Shown: one piece after another, positions 1-8,601 of the stretch
Layout: every line of letters starts with the position of its first letter
How positions within the stretch are numbered: the first letter of the stretch is position 1
Assembly: GCA_902775375.1 (NCBI GenBank)
Contig: CACYLU010000001.1
Location: forward strand, 315,447 to 379,446
Direction of reading: 5' to 3'
DNA: 64,000 nucleotides
Source: an uncultured Bacteroidales bacterium
Lineage (GTDB): Bacteria; Bacteroidota; Bacteroidia; Bacteroidales; Bacteroidaceae
Notes under the pieces: generated by a model
What the model was told of the DNA's origin: nothing
Database searches by the model: none
Seen by the model: the letters and a program-made list of their open reading frames with translations, nothing else
Made by a program: the position numbers and the translations under genes

Positions 1-84
1 CATAAATGTAAATTTTCCTTATCATCTCCCGGTAATAAATTGCAAGCAGATATTTTGGAGTTTTTATTATCAAATATTAATTTT

Positions 85-3000
85 ATGAAAGAAAGAGTAT
101 TAGTGCTTTTGGCTTGCTTATTTGCAAGCTTCACATTGGCAATGGCACAGTCACGTACCGTGCGTGGTACCGTTGCTGATGAAGCGGGAGACCCCATCAT
201 TGGTGCTTCCGTATTGGTAAAAGGAACGAATACCGGTACTATCACTGACATTGACGGTGCTTTCGTTCTGTCTAACGTTCCTTCAAATGCATCTACCCTG
301 GTTATTTCATATGTAGGTATGAAAACCCAGGAAGTGGCTATTGCTAACAACGTACAGGTGGTGATGGCTAACGATGCTGAGATGTTGGAAGAAGTGGTGG
401 TTACTGGTTACGGCTCACAGCGCAAGGCATCTTTTACTGGTGCTGCTACTGTGGTAGGTCAGGAAGCTATTAGCCGCAAGACTGACGCTAACTTCGTGAA
501 GTCATTGGAAGGTACCGTTACAGGTTTGACCATGAGTAACTCAACCAGCATGCCTGGTACTTGGGCTTCTGTCAACATCCGTGGTTTAGGTTCTTTGTCT
601 TCTAACGACCAGCCTCTGTATGTGATTGATGGTATGCCTGTCAATTCTGACAGTGATACAATGAGTTCAAGCTCAAACAACTCTCTGGACCCAATGGCCA
701 GTATAAATCCTAACGATATTGAGAGCGTTACCGTATTGAAAGATGCTGCTGCTACCGCTATCTATGGTTCTCGTGCTGCTAATGGTGTGATTGTGATTAC
801 TACCAAGAAGGGTGCGCAGGGTAAGTTGAGCCTCAATCTGGATGTAAAGCAAGGTTTCTCAAGCGTGGCTAACAACAACATGAAGTTTGCCAATGCTAAG
901 CAGACCATGGACCTGTTTGCAAGAGGTTATATGGCTCGTTATCCAGATAATTTCTCTTCTTATGATGAAGCATACAACTATTTGAAGAACGACTACTTCG
1001 AGTGGGATGGCGTGACGGATGTTAACTGGCCTGACCAGATTTTCCGCAATGCACACTATCAGGATTACAACTTGAGCATTCAGGGTGGTTCCAACGATAC
1101 TCATTATTATATAAGTGGTGAATACCTCGATACTAAGGGTGTGGTTGTTGGTTCTGACATGAAGCGTTATTCTGGCCGTGTTAACCTCGACAGCAAGTAT
1201 AAGTTCTTGACCGTTGGTATGAACGCCAGCGTTAGCTATACTGAGAAGCAGTCATTCTCACAGAGTACTAGTGGCTCAATGTCTTCTCCTCAAGTAAGTG
1301 CCATGTCTGCATGGTTGCCTATGTATCCAACTCACAGAGATGGTGACTACAATACTTATGACGCAAACTACAACCCATTGGCAGTAACTGATCCTGACCT
1401 GGGTGACCAGTATGAGGTAAACAACTTGACCATCAACATGAACCCATATCTGCAGATTGACTTCGGTTATGGCATCTGGGCTAAGAGTAACTTGGGTGTG
1501 AACGTGATGGATCAGCGTGAGTATAACTACTGGAGTGCTGTATATAACAACCAGGGTATGAAATACAATGGTTTGGGTCAGCAGTATAACTCTCGTTACA
1601 CTACTTTGACTTGGAACAACACATTGGGTTGGAACCATACTTTCAACGATGTGCACAACATCTCTATCCTGTTGGGTCAGGAAACTCAGAAGCGTACTTA
1701 CTACTATGAGTACTACGAAGGTGCTGATTTCCCATTTGCTAAGTCTGGTATGCGTGACATGTCAACTGCTGGTCAGATGGATATGGGTGCTGAGTACTTC
1801 AAGCAGGAGCGTACTTTGGCTTCTTTCTTTGCTGATTTGCACTATGACTATGCTAACAGATACTATGTGAGCGGTTCTATCCGTCGTGATGGTTCTTCAC
1901 TCTTCGGTGCTAACCACCGTTGGGGTACTTTCTGGTCATTCGGTTTGAAATGGCGTGTGTCTGAGGAAGCTTTCCTGAAGGACAACAACACTATTACCAA
2001 TCTGGCTGTTCGTCTGTCTGACGGTACTGTAGGTAACCAAGATCTGCCAAGCTGGTATGCAGCTCGTGGTGTATATGAGACTGGTTACAACTATAATAGC
2101 GCTCCTGGTATGGTGCCAAGCCGTATCAGTAACCCTAACTTGACTTGGGAGAAATCTAACAAGTTTGATGTGGGTATCGACGTGAGCCTGTTCCATAAGT
2201 TGAACTTCAGTGTTGACTACTATAATGAGGTTACTTCTGATGCTTTGTTTGAGGTGCCATTGTCAAGAACTACTGGTTTGAGCACTACTTACCAGAACAT
2301 CGGTAAGATTCGTAACCGTGGTCTGGAGTTCAGCGCAAACTATGCTGTTGTTAACAACAAAGACTGGACCGTTAATGTATTTGGTACTTTAACTTGGAAC
2401 AAGAACAAGGTTATCAAGATGAACGGTGAGCCTATCGAGAGCACATACACCATTATTGAGGAGGGTTATCCATACCGTCAGTTCAAGATGGTAGAATATG
2501 CAGGTGTAGATCGTGAGACTGGTTTGGCTCTGTATTATAAGAATGAGACTGGTGACGAAACTACTACTAACTGGAACGAGGCTTCTAAGCGTTATGTAGG
2601 CAGCGCAGATCCAAAGGTATATGGTGGTTTCGGTGCTAATGCTACATGGAAGGGCTTCGACCTGAGCGTGAACTTTACTTACAAGTTGGGTGGCAAAGTA
2701 TATGACTCTGGTGCTAAGTTCACAGGCTGGGGTACTGCATTCCGTACTCCTCTGGAAAAGGTGGCTGAGAACTCTTGGACTCCTGAGAACAAGGATGCTG
2801 CATATCCTCAGTGGGTATATGGTGCTACACAGGCTTGGCAGAACTCAACTCGCTGGTTGATGAGTGGTAATTTCTTGCGTCTGAGCAACATCACCTTTGG
2901 TTATACATTACCAAAGAAGTTCACTCGTAAGGCACTGATGGATAAAGTTCGTCTGTACACTACATTCGACAATGTATATACTTGGACAGCTAAGGACTTT

Positions 3001-3096
3001 ACTGGTTACAATCCTGAGACATACGCAAGTGGTCAGATTGCATGGCAGTACCCTGCTATCTTCACTTTCACCGGCGGTATTCAGGTTACATTCTAA
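85..3096 (+). CDS. SusC-family TonB-linked outer membrane transporter
   Basis: This is a TonB-dependent outer membrane transporter that, with the SusD-like lipoprotein downstream, imports an oligosaccharide or other large nutrient using TonB energy. From the ATG at 85 it is 1003 residues. A signal peptide ends near residue 22 (...LAMAQ). A carboxypeptidase-regulatory-like domain follows at about 25-100, then a TonB-box-like EEVVVTGYG at 102-110, a plug domain to about 225 and a long beta-barrel ending in an aromatic residue (QVTF), as outer membrane proteins do. An in-frame start at position 40 would add 15 residues before the signal peptide and is unlikely. Codon use is strongly biased (GGT, GCT, AAC), suggesting high expression. 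The SusD gene starts 25 bases later. No glycoside hydrolase follows, and upstream sequence lies outside the window, so the substrate is unknown. Confidence 0.95.
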   Translation: MKERVLVLLACLFASFTLAMAQSRTVRGTVADEAGDPIIGASVLVKGTNTGTITDIDGAFVLSNVPSNASTLVISYVGMKTQEVAIANNVQVVMANDAEMLEEVVVTGYGSQRKASFTGAATVVGQEAISRKTDANFVKSLEGTVTGLTMSNSTSMPGTWASVNIRGLGSLSSNDQPLYVIDGMPVNSDSDTMSSSSNNSLDPMASINPNDIESVTVLKDAAATAIYGSRAANGVIVITTKKGAQGKLSLNLDVKQGFSSVANNNMKFANAKQTMDLFARGYMARYPDNFSSYDEAYNYLKNDYFEWDGVTDVNWPDQIFRNAHYQDYNLSIQGGSNDTHYYISGEYLDTKGVVVGSDMKRYSGRVNLDSKYKFLTVGMNASVSYTEKQSFSQSTSGSMSSPQVSAMSAWLPMYPTHRDGDYNTYDANYNPLAVTDPDLGDQYEVNNLTINMNPYLQIDFGYGIWAKSNLGVNVMDQREYNYWSAVYNNQGMKYNGLGQQYNSRYTTLTWNNTLGWNHTFNDVHNISILLGQETQKRTYYYEYYEGADFPFAKSGMRDMSTAGQMDMGAEYFKQERTLASFFADLHYDYANRYYVSGSIRRDGSSLFGANHRWGTFWSFGLKWRVSEEAFLKDNNTITNLAVRLSDGTVGNQDLPSWYAARGVYETGYNYNSAPGMVPSRISNPNLTWEKSNKFDVGIDVSLFHKLNFSVDYYNEVTSDALFEVPLSRTTGLSTTYQNIGKIRNRGLEFSANYAVVNNKDWTVNVFGTLTWNKNKVIKMNGEPIESTYTIIEEGYPYRQFKMVEYAGVDRETGLALYYKNETGDETTTNWNEASKRYVGSADPKVYGGFGANATWKGFDLSVNFTYKLGGKVYDSGAKFTGWGTAFRTPLEKVAENSWTPENKDAAYPQWVYGATQAWQNSTRWLMSGNFLRLSNITFGYTLPKKFTRKALMDKVRLYTTFDNVYTWTAKDFTGYNPETYASGQIAWQYPAIFTFTGGIQVTF

Positions 3097-3121
3097 GTTT
3101 CACTTAAATTAAGGAAAGACA

Positions 3122-4582
3122 ATGAAAAAATATATTCTTAGTGCATTGGCAGCTGTGGCACTGGCAGGTAGTTTGTCCAGCTGCAAGGACTATCTGGATA
3201 CCAATATTTATAAAGGTATTGATCTGGAGACGGGTCTGGTGAATGCTAACAATGTATCTATCGCATTGAATGGTGCGTACTACCAGTTCCAGCGTTACTA
3301 CTTCACTGGTACTTATGCTGTTGCAATTGGCGATGTGGTGTCAGATATTTCATATTGGAATGGCAATACTGGTCACTGGAACAACCTCTATGAGTTCTCT
3401 TACAACGATACCGACACTTATCTCGACAATATCTGGACCTATGGTTACAAGGTTGCAGATAACACAGCTCGTGTTATCAAAGCTGTTGATGAGATTTATG
3501 GCGAGGCTTCTGACTCTGAGAAGGAAGAACTGAATTTGGCTAAGGCTGAGGCTTTGGCACTGCGTGCATATGCTAACTTCTATCTGGTGAACATATATGC
3601 ACATCAGGTAAAAGTAAATGGTACAGACTTCAGCTCTAAGCCTGGTATCGTATTGGTGAACGAGCCTATTGAAGCATTTACTGAAGTATCTCGTTCTACT
3701 GTAGGCGAGGCTTATAGCTCAATTGTAAGTGATTTGAATCAGGCTATCAGTCTGTTCAAACAGGTGGGTGACCGTGGTCAGAAAATCTATATGAATCTGG
3801 CTGGTGCAGAAGGTTTGTTGGCTCGCGTATCTCTCTATATGGAGAACTGGGCTGATGCTGCCAAGTATGCACAGGATGCTTTGAACGATGGTGGCAACCC
3901 AGCATTGGCTTATACAGCAGATGCTTTCAAGGCTCTGTATGCTAACAGCACCAGCAACTCTGAGAGCTTCTTCCAGAATGCCATCAACGCTACTACAAAC
4001 TGGTCAGCTAACTCAGCTGGTACATTGTGGAGCACCTATAACTTCAGTCCGAACCCATACCTGAAGTCACTTTTTGCTGAAGGTGATGCTCGTACTGCTG
4101 TTATGGAGATGGGTGAAAACAATACTGATGCAGTGCCAGTTTATAATGCTGGTAAATTCCATCACTATGAATCAAATAACTCTGCATACCAGACCAATTA
4201 TTTGATTAATGCTCCTGAGATGCACCTGATTATTGCCGAGGCTAATGCTAAGCAAGGCAATACTGCTGCTGCTAAGGAAGCTCTGCTGGTGGTTGCTAAG
4301 CGTAACCCTGCCATCACTTCTGTTGATGATATCAAAGGTGACGTAATGCAGTTCATCAAGGAAGAGCGTGCTCGTGAGCTGTTCCAGGAAGGTCATCGCT
4401 TGTGGGACTTGCGCCGTTGGGGTGACAAGGTGAGTGTAAGTGCATACGCTGCTCCTGCTATTAATTACTCATATAAGAACTATGATATCTCTGAGTTGGT
4501 ATTCCCAATCCCTGTAGCAGAAATTAATGCCGGTTTTGGTGTAACTCAGAATGAAGAGTGGCCAAATGTGATGCCAAAATAA
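3122..4582 (+). CDS. SusD/RagB-family nutrient-binding outer membrane lipoprotein
   Basis: This is the surface lipoprotein partner of the preceding SusC; in this family it caps the SusC barrel and binds the glycan. The 486-residue protein opens with a lipoprotein signal peptide whose lipobox is LSSC (lipidated Cys21), followed by the usual SusD start KDYLDTN. The TPR-like N-terminal half and the RagB/SusD C-terminal part are recognisable; the segment ARELFQEGHRLWDLRRWGD near residues 418-436 is a family hallmark. It lies 25 bases after SusC and shares its biased codon use, so the two form one operon. A strong hairpin ends the operon directly after the stop. The substrate cannot be told from sequence. 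Confidence 0.95.
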   Translation: MKKYILSALAAVALAGSLSSCKDYLDTNIYKGIDLETGLVNANNVSIALNGAYYQFQRYYFTGTYAVAIGDVVSDISYWNGNTGHWNNLYEFSYNDTDTYLDNIWTYGYKVADNTARVIKAVDEIYGEASDSEKEELNLAKAEALALRAYANFYLVNIYAHQVKVNGTDFSSKPGIVLVNEPIEAFTEVSRSTVGEAYSSIVSDLNQAISLFKQVGDRGQKIYMNLAGAEGLLARVSLYMENWADAAKYAQDALNDGGNPALAYTADAFKALYANSTSNSESFFQNAINATTNWSANSAGTLWSTYNFSPNPYLKSLFAEGDARTAVMEMGENNTDAVPVYNAGKFHHYESNNSAYQTNYLINAPEMHLIIAEANAKQGNTAAAKEALLVVAKRNPAITSVDDIKGDVMQFIKEERARELFQEGHRLWDLRRWGDKVSVSAYAAPAINYSYKNYDISELVFPIPVAEINAGFGVTQNEEWPNVMPK

Positions 4583-4611
4583 AGAAACGGCTTTTGTGCA
4601 AAATATGATTG

Positions 4612-4645
4612 AAAGAGGGTTCCACATGATGTGGGGCCCTCTTTT
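4612..4645. terminator. Bidirectional terminator between susD and the methyltransferase
   Basis: The arms AAAGAGGG (4612-4619) and CCCTCTTT (4637-4644) enclose an inner CCAC/GTGG pairing. T-rich stretches flank the stem on both strands. It lies between two convergent genes and can end both transcripts. Confidence 0.85.
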
Positions 4646-5846
4646 ATCGTTTACATTTGATGAGTATCTTTTGTTCTGGATATAGGGTAGTGGCAAAGAG
4701 ATAGATATCACCACCTTCAGTGAGATGAAGACGTTTGCGGAGCTCTGCTACAGATGCAGGGAAGTTGCGCACAGTAAGGTTCACCTTAGTTATACCTGCA
4801 AGCAAGGATTTAAGTTCTTTCTTTCCGAAACCAATAACGGTCTCTACTTGAAACATTCGTCCAGGGAATTGGGGTATAGCAGAATCTGATGTATAAAGGT
4901 GGCTATTAGGATGCAACTTATGTAAACTATAGTGTTTTGCTAAACTTCGAAAAGCACCTGCTTTCATAATGGCAGCGTTGGGCTCATACAGATATTTGCC
5001 CATTTGATCGGCAAAATCATAGGTGGTCTGTTGCTCTTCTATCTTGCTAAAGACAAATTGCTGTGTCTCGTCTTTCTTGATGTTAACGCAATGAATAGGG
5101 GTTCGTTCTATGTTTGTGGCTACTTCCTTGTTCAATATTAACAGCAGTTCCTTACATTCGTTATCCACAGCAACGATGTGAACCTCTACAACATGCTTCA
5201 GCTGTTTCAATGCCAAATCAAGGTCGAGCATTGGGGATAACTTAATCATGACGTGAGAGGCTTTTGAAACAAGTAGTTCTTCTAACTTACTTACATCGGG
5301 TTCGCAATCACTGATGGCAACTGTTTTACCTCCATGGTCATCGCGTCGTGCTGGGTCGATGTATAACCAGTCTAAGGGAAGCTGTTGCTGTTGCAGCCAG
5401 TCTGCCGATTGATCGTTGACTACATCTAATTGACGATTATTAGCTGATAAAATATGGAAGTTATGCAGTGCGATACTTGCTAACTCTTTTTGTCTTTCGA
5501 TGTATGTAGTGTGCTGGAAAGCTTGCGACATAAACCAACAATCGATGCCAAAGCCTCCTGTTAGGTCTACAAATGAGGCATGATTACCTAGTTTTGCTAC
5601 TATACCATATTTATAACTTGCAGTAGCCTCAGACGAGCATTGCTCCAAGGGTAGGTGAGGTGGATAAATGAGGTCATCACAAGCCGCCCAGGTGGGTACC
5701 TTGTTGCGGAGGGCCTGCCAACCTGCTATTTGGGTAAGAGCTGTGGGCATGTCGATAGCAGGGTAACGGCTGGCTTGCAAAGCCAACTGACGAATATCGT
5801 CATTCCGATGCTCATTTATAAACTGTTTTAAATCATCTTCCATCAT
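4644..5846 (-). CDS. Class I SAM-dependent methyltransferase with THUMP-like C-terminus
   Basis: This is a probable nucleic-acid methyltransferase of a Bacteroidota family that carries a THUMP-like domain; the target is not established. In the 400 residues, FVDLTGGFG at 92-100 is the SAM-binding glycine loop of the Rossmann fold and YIDPARRD near 162-169 is the DPxR-type motif IV region that approaches the substrate. The last 100 residues fit the THUMP-like domain. The gene starts 6 bases after the M15 peptidase gene on the same strand, so the two are probably co-transcribed. Two ATG codons lie side by side at the start, and either could be used. Family assignment rests on motif recognition, not on alignment. 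Confidence 0.8.
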   Translation of the reverse strand: MMEDDLKQFINEHRNDDIRQLALQASRYPAIDMPTALTQIAGWQALRNKVPTWAACDDLIYPPHLPLEQCSSEATASYKYGIVAKLGNHASFVDLTGGFGIDCWFMSQAFQHTTYIERQKELASIALHNFHILSANNRQLDVVNDQSADWLQQQQLPLDWLYIDPARRDDHGGKTVAISDCEPDVSKLEELLVSKASHVMIKLSPMLDLDLALKQLKHVVEVHIVAVDNECKELLLILNKEVATNIERTPIHCVNIKKDETQQFVFSKIEEQQTTYDFADQMGKYLYEPNAAIMKAGAFRSLAKHYSLHKLHPNSHLYTSDSAIPQFPGRMFQVETVIGFGKKELKSLLAGITKVNLTVRNFPASVAELRKRLHLTEGGDIYLFATTLYPEQKILIKCKR

Positions 5847-5852
5847 TCACCT

Positions 5853-6545
5853 TTACGGTATCACTTTGTATTTCTCTCTTGCAACATTACGACTGACAAG
5901 ATTGAAGTGCCACCATTCTGTGGGTAATGACCTAAAACCTGCTTCGCGCATTACACTAATCAACAGACGTCTGTTTTGCAAAGCTTCAGGACTGATGGCG
6001 GTATAGTCGGTATGGGCTTCACGTCCCAAATGGTCTACTTTGGTACCCATGGGGATGGTATCACCTTGTGCATCAGCGATGCTGATATCTACCGCCAGCC
6101 CATAGTTGTGCATGCCACCTCCACGTGCAGGGTTTGACACATAGATTTGTTGCCTTGTGCCTTTCACTACATCCCACATCTGTTGCTGCACGTGCATGGG
6201 GCGTGCGGCATCAAAGATAATCAGATTATAATCGGGATGAACTTCGTGCAGCAATCTTTGTGCTTTCAGCAAGGGGGCAATAGCATCCTTATGCAGATAA
6301 GCCTCCCGCAAATCATTGTATAGCAGTTTGCCTGTGAAATTATCGCTTCGGGCATACATCAGGCTTACTAAAATGCTGCTATCTTGTTCTGCCACATTCA
6401 CATAGCCCAAAGAGTTGAGATACAATGCTGTTGCACTCTTCTGCTGAGCGTTTGCCTCGAAACAAGACAAAAAGAAAAGTGAAATTATCAATATTGATAT
6501 CCTTATTATTTTCACAGGCATTTGTCTTATAATAGGTGATTCCAT
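5853..6545 (-). CDS. M15-family D-alanyl-D-alanine dipeptidase (VanX/DdpX-like), exported
   Basis: This is a zinc peptidase expected to cut D-Ala-D-Ala dipeptide or peptidoglycan-derived D-amino-acid peptides in the periplasm. The 230-residue frame has a hydrophobic signal segment at about 13-28 followed by an ANAQ cleavage site. GGMHNYGLAVD supplies the zinc ligands His145 and Asp152. PTEWWHF supplies the catalytic Glu210 and the third ligand His213. DAARP near 112 matches the conserved arginine region of VanX-type enzymes. The start at 6521 (Met9) would give a more classical signal peptide and is a good alternative. A -7-like TATATTTG lies upstream at 6575-6568, without a well-spaced TTTG. 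There are no vanH/vanA neighbours, so a cell-wall recycling role is more likely than glycopeptide resistance. Confidence 0.85.
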   Translation of the reverse strand: MESPIIRQMPVKIIRISILIISLFFLSCFEANAQQKSATALYLNSLGYVNVAEQDSSILVSLMYARSDNFTGKLLYNDLREAYLHKDAIAPLLKAQRLLHEVHPDYNLIIFDAARPMHVQQQMWDVVKGTRQQIYVSNPARGGGMHNYGLAVDISIADAQGDTIPMGTKVDHLGREAHTDYTAISPEALQNRRLLISVMREAGFRSLPTEWWHFNLVSRNVAREKYKVIP

Positions 6546-6629
6546 TTAATCATGCTCTTTGTCTGCACAAATATAGTCATCTTCTTATCAAAATCTGCAT
6601 GTTTTGTCCCAAAAAAGAATAAAAAGAGG

Positions 6630-6637
6630 TATATTTG
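6630..6637 (+). promoter_or_regulatory. -7 element (TATATTTG) of the membrane HTH gene
   Basis: TATATTTG matches the Bacteroidota -7 motif TAnnTTTG. The nearest TTTG (6603-6606) is 23 bases upstream, a little farther than usual. The motif overlaps the in-frame TTG at 6635, so that codon cannot be the start of the gene if this promoter is used. Confidence 0.5.
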
Positions 6638-6667
6638 CAAAAGGCAATATATAAAGACTTCAAAACG

Positions 6668-7396
6668 TTGAGCAAGCGCTTTCATATAATAGCATTGGTT
6701 ATTGTCACCCTGTTTCTCTCGGCATGTAATGAGAACTGGGGTAAAGGGGACTTTGTCTATCCAACTGAGGAAGAGTTAAGAGATCCAAAGTTACAGAAAC
6801 AGTTGGTATATGAGCACAACCAGCTTAGCCTCAAGTATAAGATAATGGAGCATGCTTATGGGTTTGGGCTTTTGTTTCTGATAGAAGTGGGTGTTGTGGC
6901 GTTGTATCTCTATCATATCAATGTGCAGGATAAGAAGCGGAAGTTGCAAGCCTATGCGATGCAGGTGCAAGAAGCTGAAAACGTGATTGCCAGCAAGCAG
7001 CACGAGATTTCCGGACTCACTTATCAGCTGCGACATGGGGATAAGTTGAAGTTGGTGGACCAGATCATTCAGAAAACAGAGCCGTTGTACCAACTCAAGA
7101 GCCATCCTCAGAAGCTGAATCCTGACGGGTTGCTGGAGTTAGAGCGTGAAGTGAACCGTACCTTTGATGACTATGAGAAGCGATTGGCAGCGTTTGTGCC
7201 TACCCTGACTGATAGCGAACTGGCTCTTTGTTCCCTTATCAAGGTGGGACTAAGTGTGAAAGACATTGCTACTGTTATCTGTATTGAACCAGCTTCCGTA
7301 TCACGACGCAAACTCAGAATCAAGGACAAGGTAGCGTCTGTGGTTGGTGCCTTTGATGCCAAAAGAACCATTGACCAGTGGCTTCGTGAATTCTGA
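6668..7396 (+). CDS. Membrane-anchored HTH protein with coiled coil and LuxR-like C-terminus
   Basis: This is a putative transcription regulator tethered to the membrane; its target is unknown. Counting from the TTG at 6668, the 242 residues show a signal or lipoprotein segment ending in LSAC (Cys20), a transmembrane helix at about 64-84, a charged coiled-coil region at about 85-120 and a LuxR-like HTH at about 180-222 (SELALCSLIKVGLSVKDIA then SVSRRKLRIKDK). It resembles the Bacteroidota regulators with TPRs, a membrane helix and a C-terminal HTH, but the TPR sensor is missing. The in-frame TTG at 6635 lies inside the -7 element, and no ATG is available near the signal peptide, so TTG 6668 is the inferred start. 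It lies just upstream of, and on the same strand as, the fulvocin C-like cassette. Confidence 0.65.
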   Translation: MSKRFHIIALVIVTLFLSACNENWGKGDFVYPTEEELRDPKLQKQLVYEHNQLSLKYKIMEHAYGFGLLFLIEVGVVALYLYHINVQDKKRKLQAYAMQVQEAENVIASKQHEISGLTYQLRHGDKLKLVDQIIQKTEPLYQLKSHPQKLNPDGLLELEREVNRTFDDYEKRLAAFVPTLTDSELALCSLIKVGLSVKDIATVICIEPASVSRRKLRIKDKVASVVGAFDAKRTIDQWLREF

Positions 7397-7486
7397 TGTT
7401 TGCTCCTGTCTATGCCTTAACAATAATTAATCTGTAAATTACTGGTAATAAACTTTTTCTGTTTTTTATCTGTCTATGTACTGTCC

Positions 7487-7517
7487 TTTGGTCTTATGAA
7501 CAATAGCTGTATTTTTG
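7487..7517 (+). promoter_or_regulatory. Promoter of the DUF1573/fulvocin C-like cassette
   Basis: TTTG at 7487-7490 and TATTTTTG at 7510-7517 are separated by exactly 19 bases, a full match to the Bacteroidota housekeeping promoter. Transcription would start near 7524, leaving a leader of about 30 bases before the ATG at 7553. Confidence 0.8.
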
Positions 7518-7552
7518 TTTCGAAAAACATTTACTAACTAATTATTAAAACA

Positions 7553-7933
7553 ATGAAAAAGTTTCTTTTGTTTGTAATCTTACCCATTATCTTCTCAGTT
7601 GTCTGCTATTCGCAAGAGCAATCTGTGCTTAAGTGGGATGAGAAAGTGCATGATTTTGGAAAAGTGGATTCTCAAAAACAGGATGAGGTTTCTTTTGTCT
7701 TCCATTGTGAAGTTATAGGTGAAACCCCTATTGTTATTCATGAAGTAAAAGCTACCTGTGGATGTACGAGGGCAGAATGGACAAGGCATGCTGTAAGACC
7801 TAATAAGAAAGGTGAAGTACAAGTCTTTGTTAATCTCAAAACTCTTAAAGGTTCTTTTGACAAGAGATTATTTGTTAAGACAAGTGGAAAGAATAATGTA
7901 GAGTTGTTAAGAGTAAAAGGTTTCGTTAAATAA
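7553..7933 (+). CDS. DUF1573-domain exported protein
   Basis: This is a small exported protein with one DUF1573 domain, an immunoglobulin-like beta-sandwich that is common in Bacteroidota and has no settled function. The 126 residues begin with a clear signal peptide (MKKFLLFVILPIIFSVVCYSQ). The mature part contains the family signatures HDFGKV near residue 33 and KATCGCT near residue 68, then a C-terminal strand ending LLRVKGFVK. It is the first gene of a three-gene unit behind a consensus promoter, with 12 bases to the next gene. DUF1573 proteins often sit beside small exported peptides and thioredoxin-like proteins in this phylum, which fits here. Its exact job in the cassette is inference. 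Confidence 0.85.
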   Translation: MKKFLLFVILPIIFSVVCYSQEQSVLKWDEKVHDFGKVDSQKQDEVSFVFHCEVIGETPIVIHEVKATCGCTRAEWTRHAVRPNKKGEVQVFVNLKTLKGSFDKRLFVKTSGKNNVELLRVKGFVK

Positions 7934-7945
7934 TAATTATTTATT

Positions 7946-8590
7946 ATGGGAAGATGTTTTAGCTTTTTATTAGTTATAATACTGAGTTTAGTCAGTTGCA
8001 ACAAGAATGAGGTAATATACAGTTGTAATAGTGAGGTTAATGATTGGGTGAACAAAAATCTCTATGGAATTTCTACTATGACGAGGTCTGAATGGAAAGC
8101 ATTAGACAACGAGTATAAAATACCTGTATTTAGAGCGTTTTCACAAGAACAACGAATTCTATTTTGGAAAGAAAAAATCAATGATATAATAAACGATTAT
8201 GAGTGGAAAGAAGAAGAGTACAATCATTTAATTGAGTTACTTGAGTTTATTAATAACAATGAAGATATTTTTGACTTTTCAAAGGACTTCTCAGATGAAC
8301 AAATAGAGAAAATAGAAGTTTTTTCATATAAGTGGGTTGAAAAAGCATTAAATGAATTAGAATGGAATTTACCTTTAATTAAATCTATTATTGCATCAGG
8401 AGATGATATTATATTGAATGATGAAAAAGAAACTAATGAATTAAGGAATCCTAAATGTAATTGTAATATTGATGCAGCGATTGAATGGTGTATAACTACT
8501 CATTGTGAAGGTGGTAACTGTTTGGAAGCAGCCCATGGATGTGGTGATTTTATTGTGCAATCATGTGATGGTACTTGTGGTGGAATTTAA
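7946..8590 (+). CDS. Fulvocin C-like lipoprotein with eight-cysteine C-terminal tail
   Basis: I recognise this as close to the Bacteroidota proteins labelled bacteriocin fulvocin C-related; the activity is unproven. The 214-residue product has a lipoprotein signal peptide (LVSC, Cys18). A helical, acidic middle follows, with the typical opening VNDWVNKNL, SEWKALDNEYKIPVFRAF and the QEQRILFW segment. The final 44 residues carry exactly eight cysteines at 171, 173, 182, 187, 192, 199, 207 and 211, rich in Gly (GCG, GTCGG). Fulvocin C of Myxococcus is a small peptide with eight cysteines, so the tail could be a disulfide-locked module released from a longer precursor. Base composition is far from its neighbours: 28 G or C in the 120 bases 8161-8280, which suggests acquisition or fast evolution. 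It could equally be a surface lipoprotein that is never processed. Confidence 0.65.
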   Translation: MGRCFSFLLVIILSLVSCNKNEVIYSCNSEVNDWVNKNLYGISTMTRSEWKALDNEYKIPVFRAFSQEQRILFWKEKINDIINDYEWKEEEYNHLIELLEFINNNEDIFDFSKDFSDEQIEKIEVFSYKWVEKALNELEWNLPLIKSIIASGDDIILNDEKETNELRNPKCNCNIDAAIEWCITTHCEGGNCLEAAHGCGDFIVQSCDGTCGGI

Positions 8591-8601
8591 ATGATTAAGT
8601 T

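Noticed and set aside
5853..6545. The M15 peptidase as a vancomycin-resistance VanX
   Set aside because: No vanH, vanA or vanRS genes are present and it has an export signal, whereas resistance VanX is cytoplasmic.
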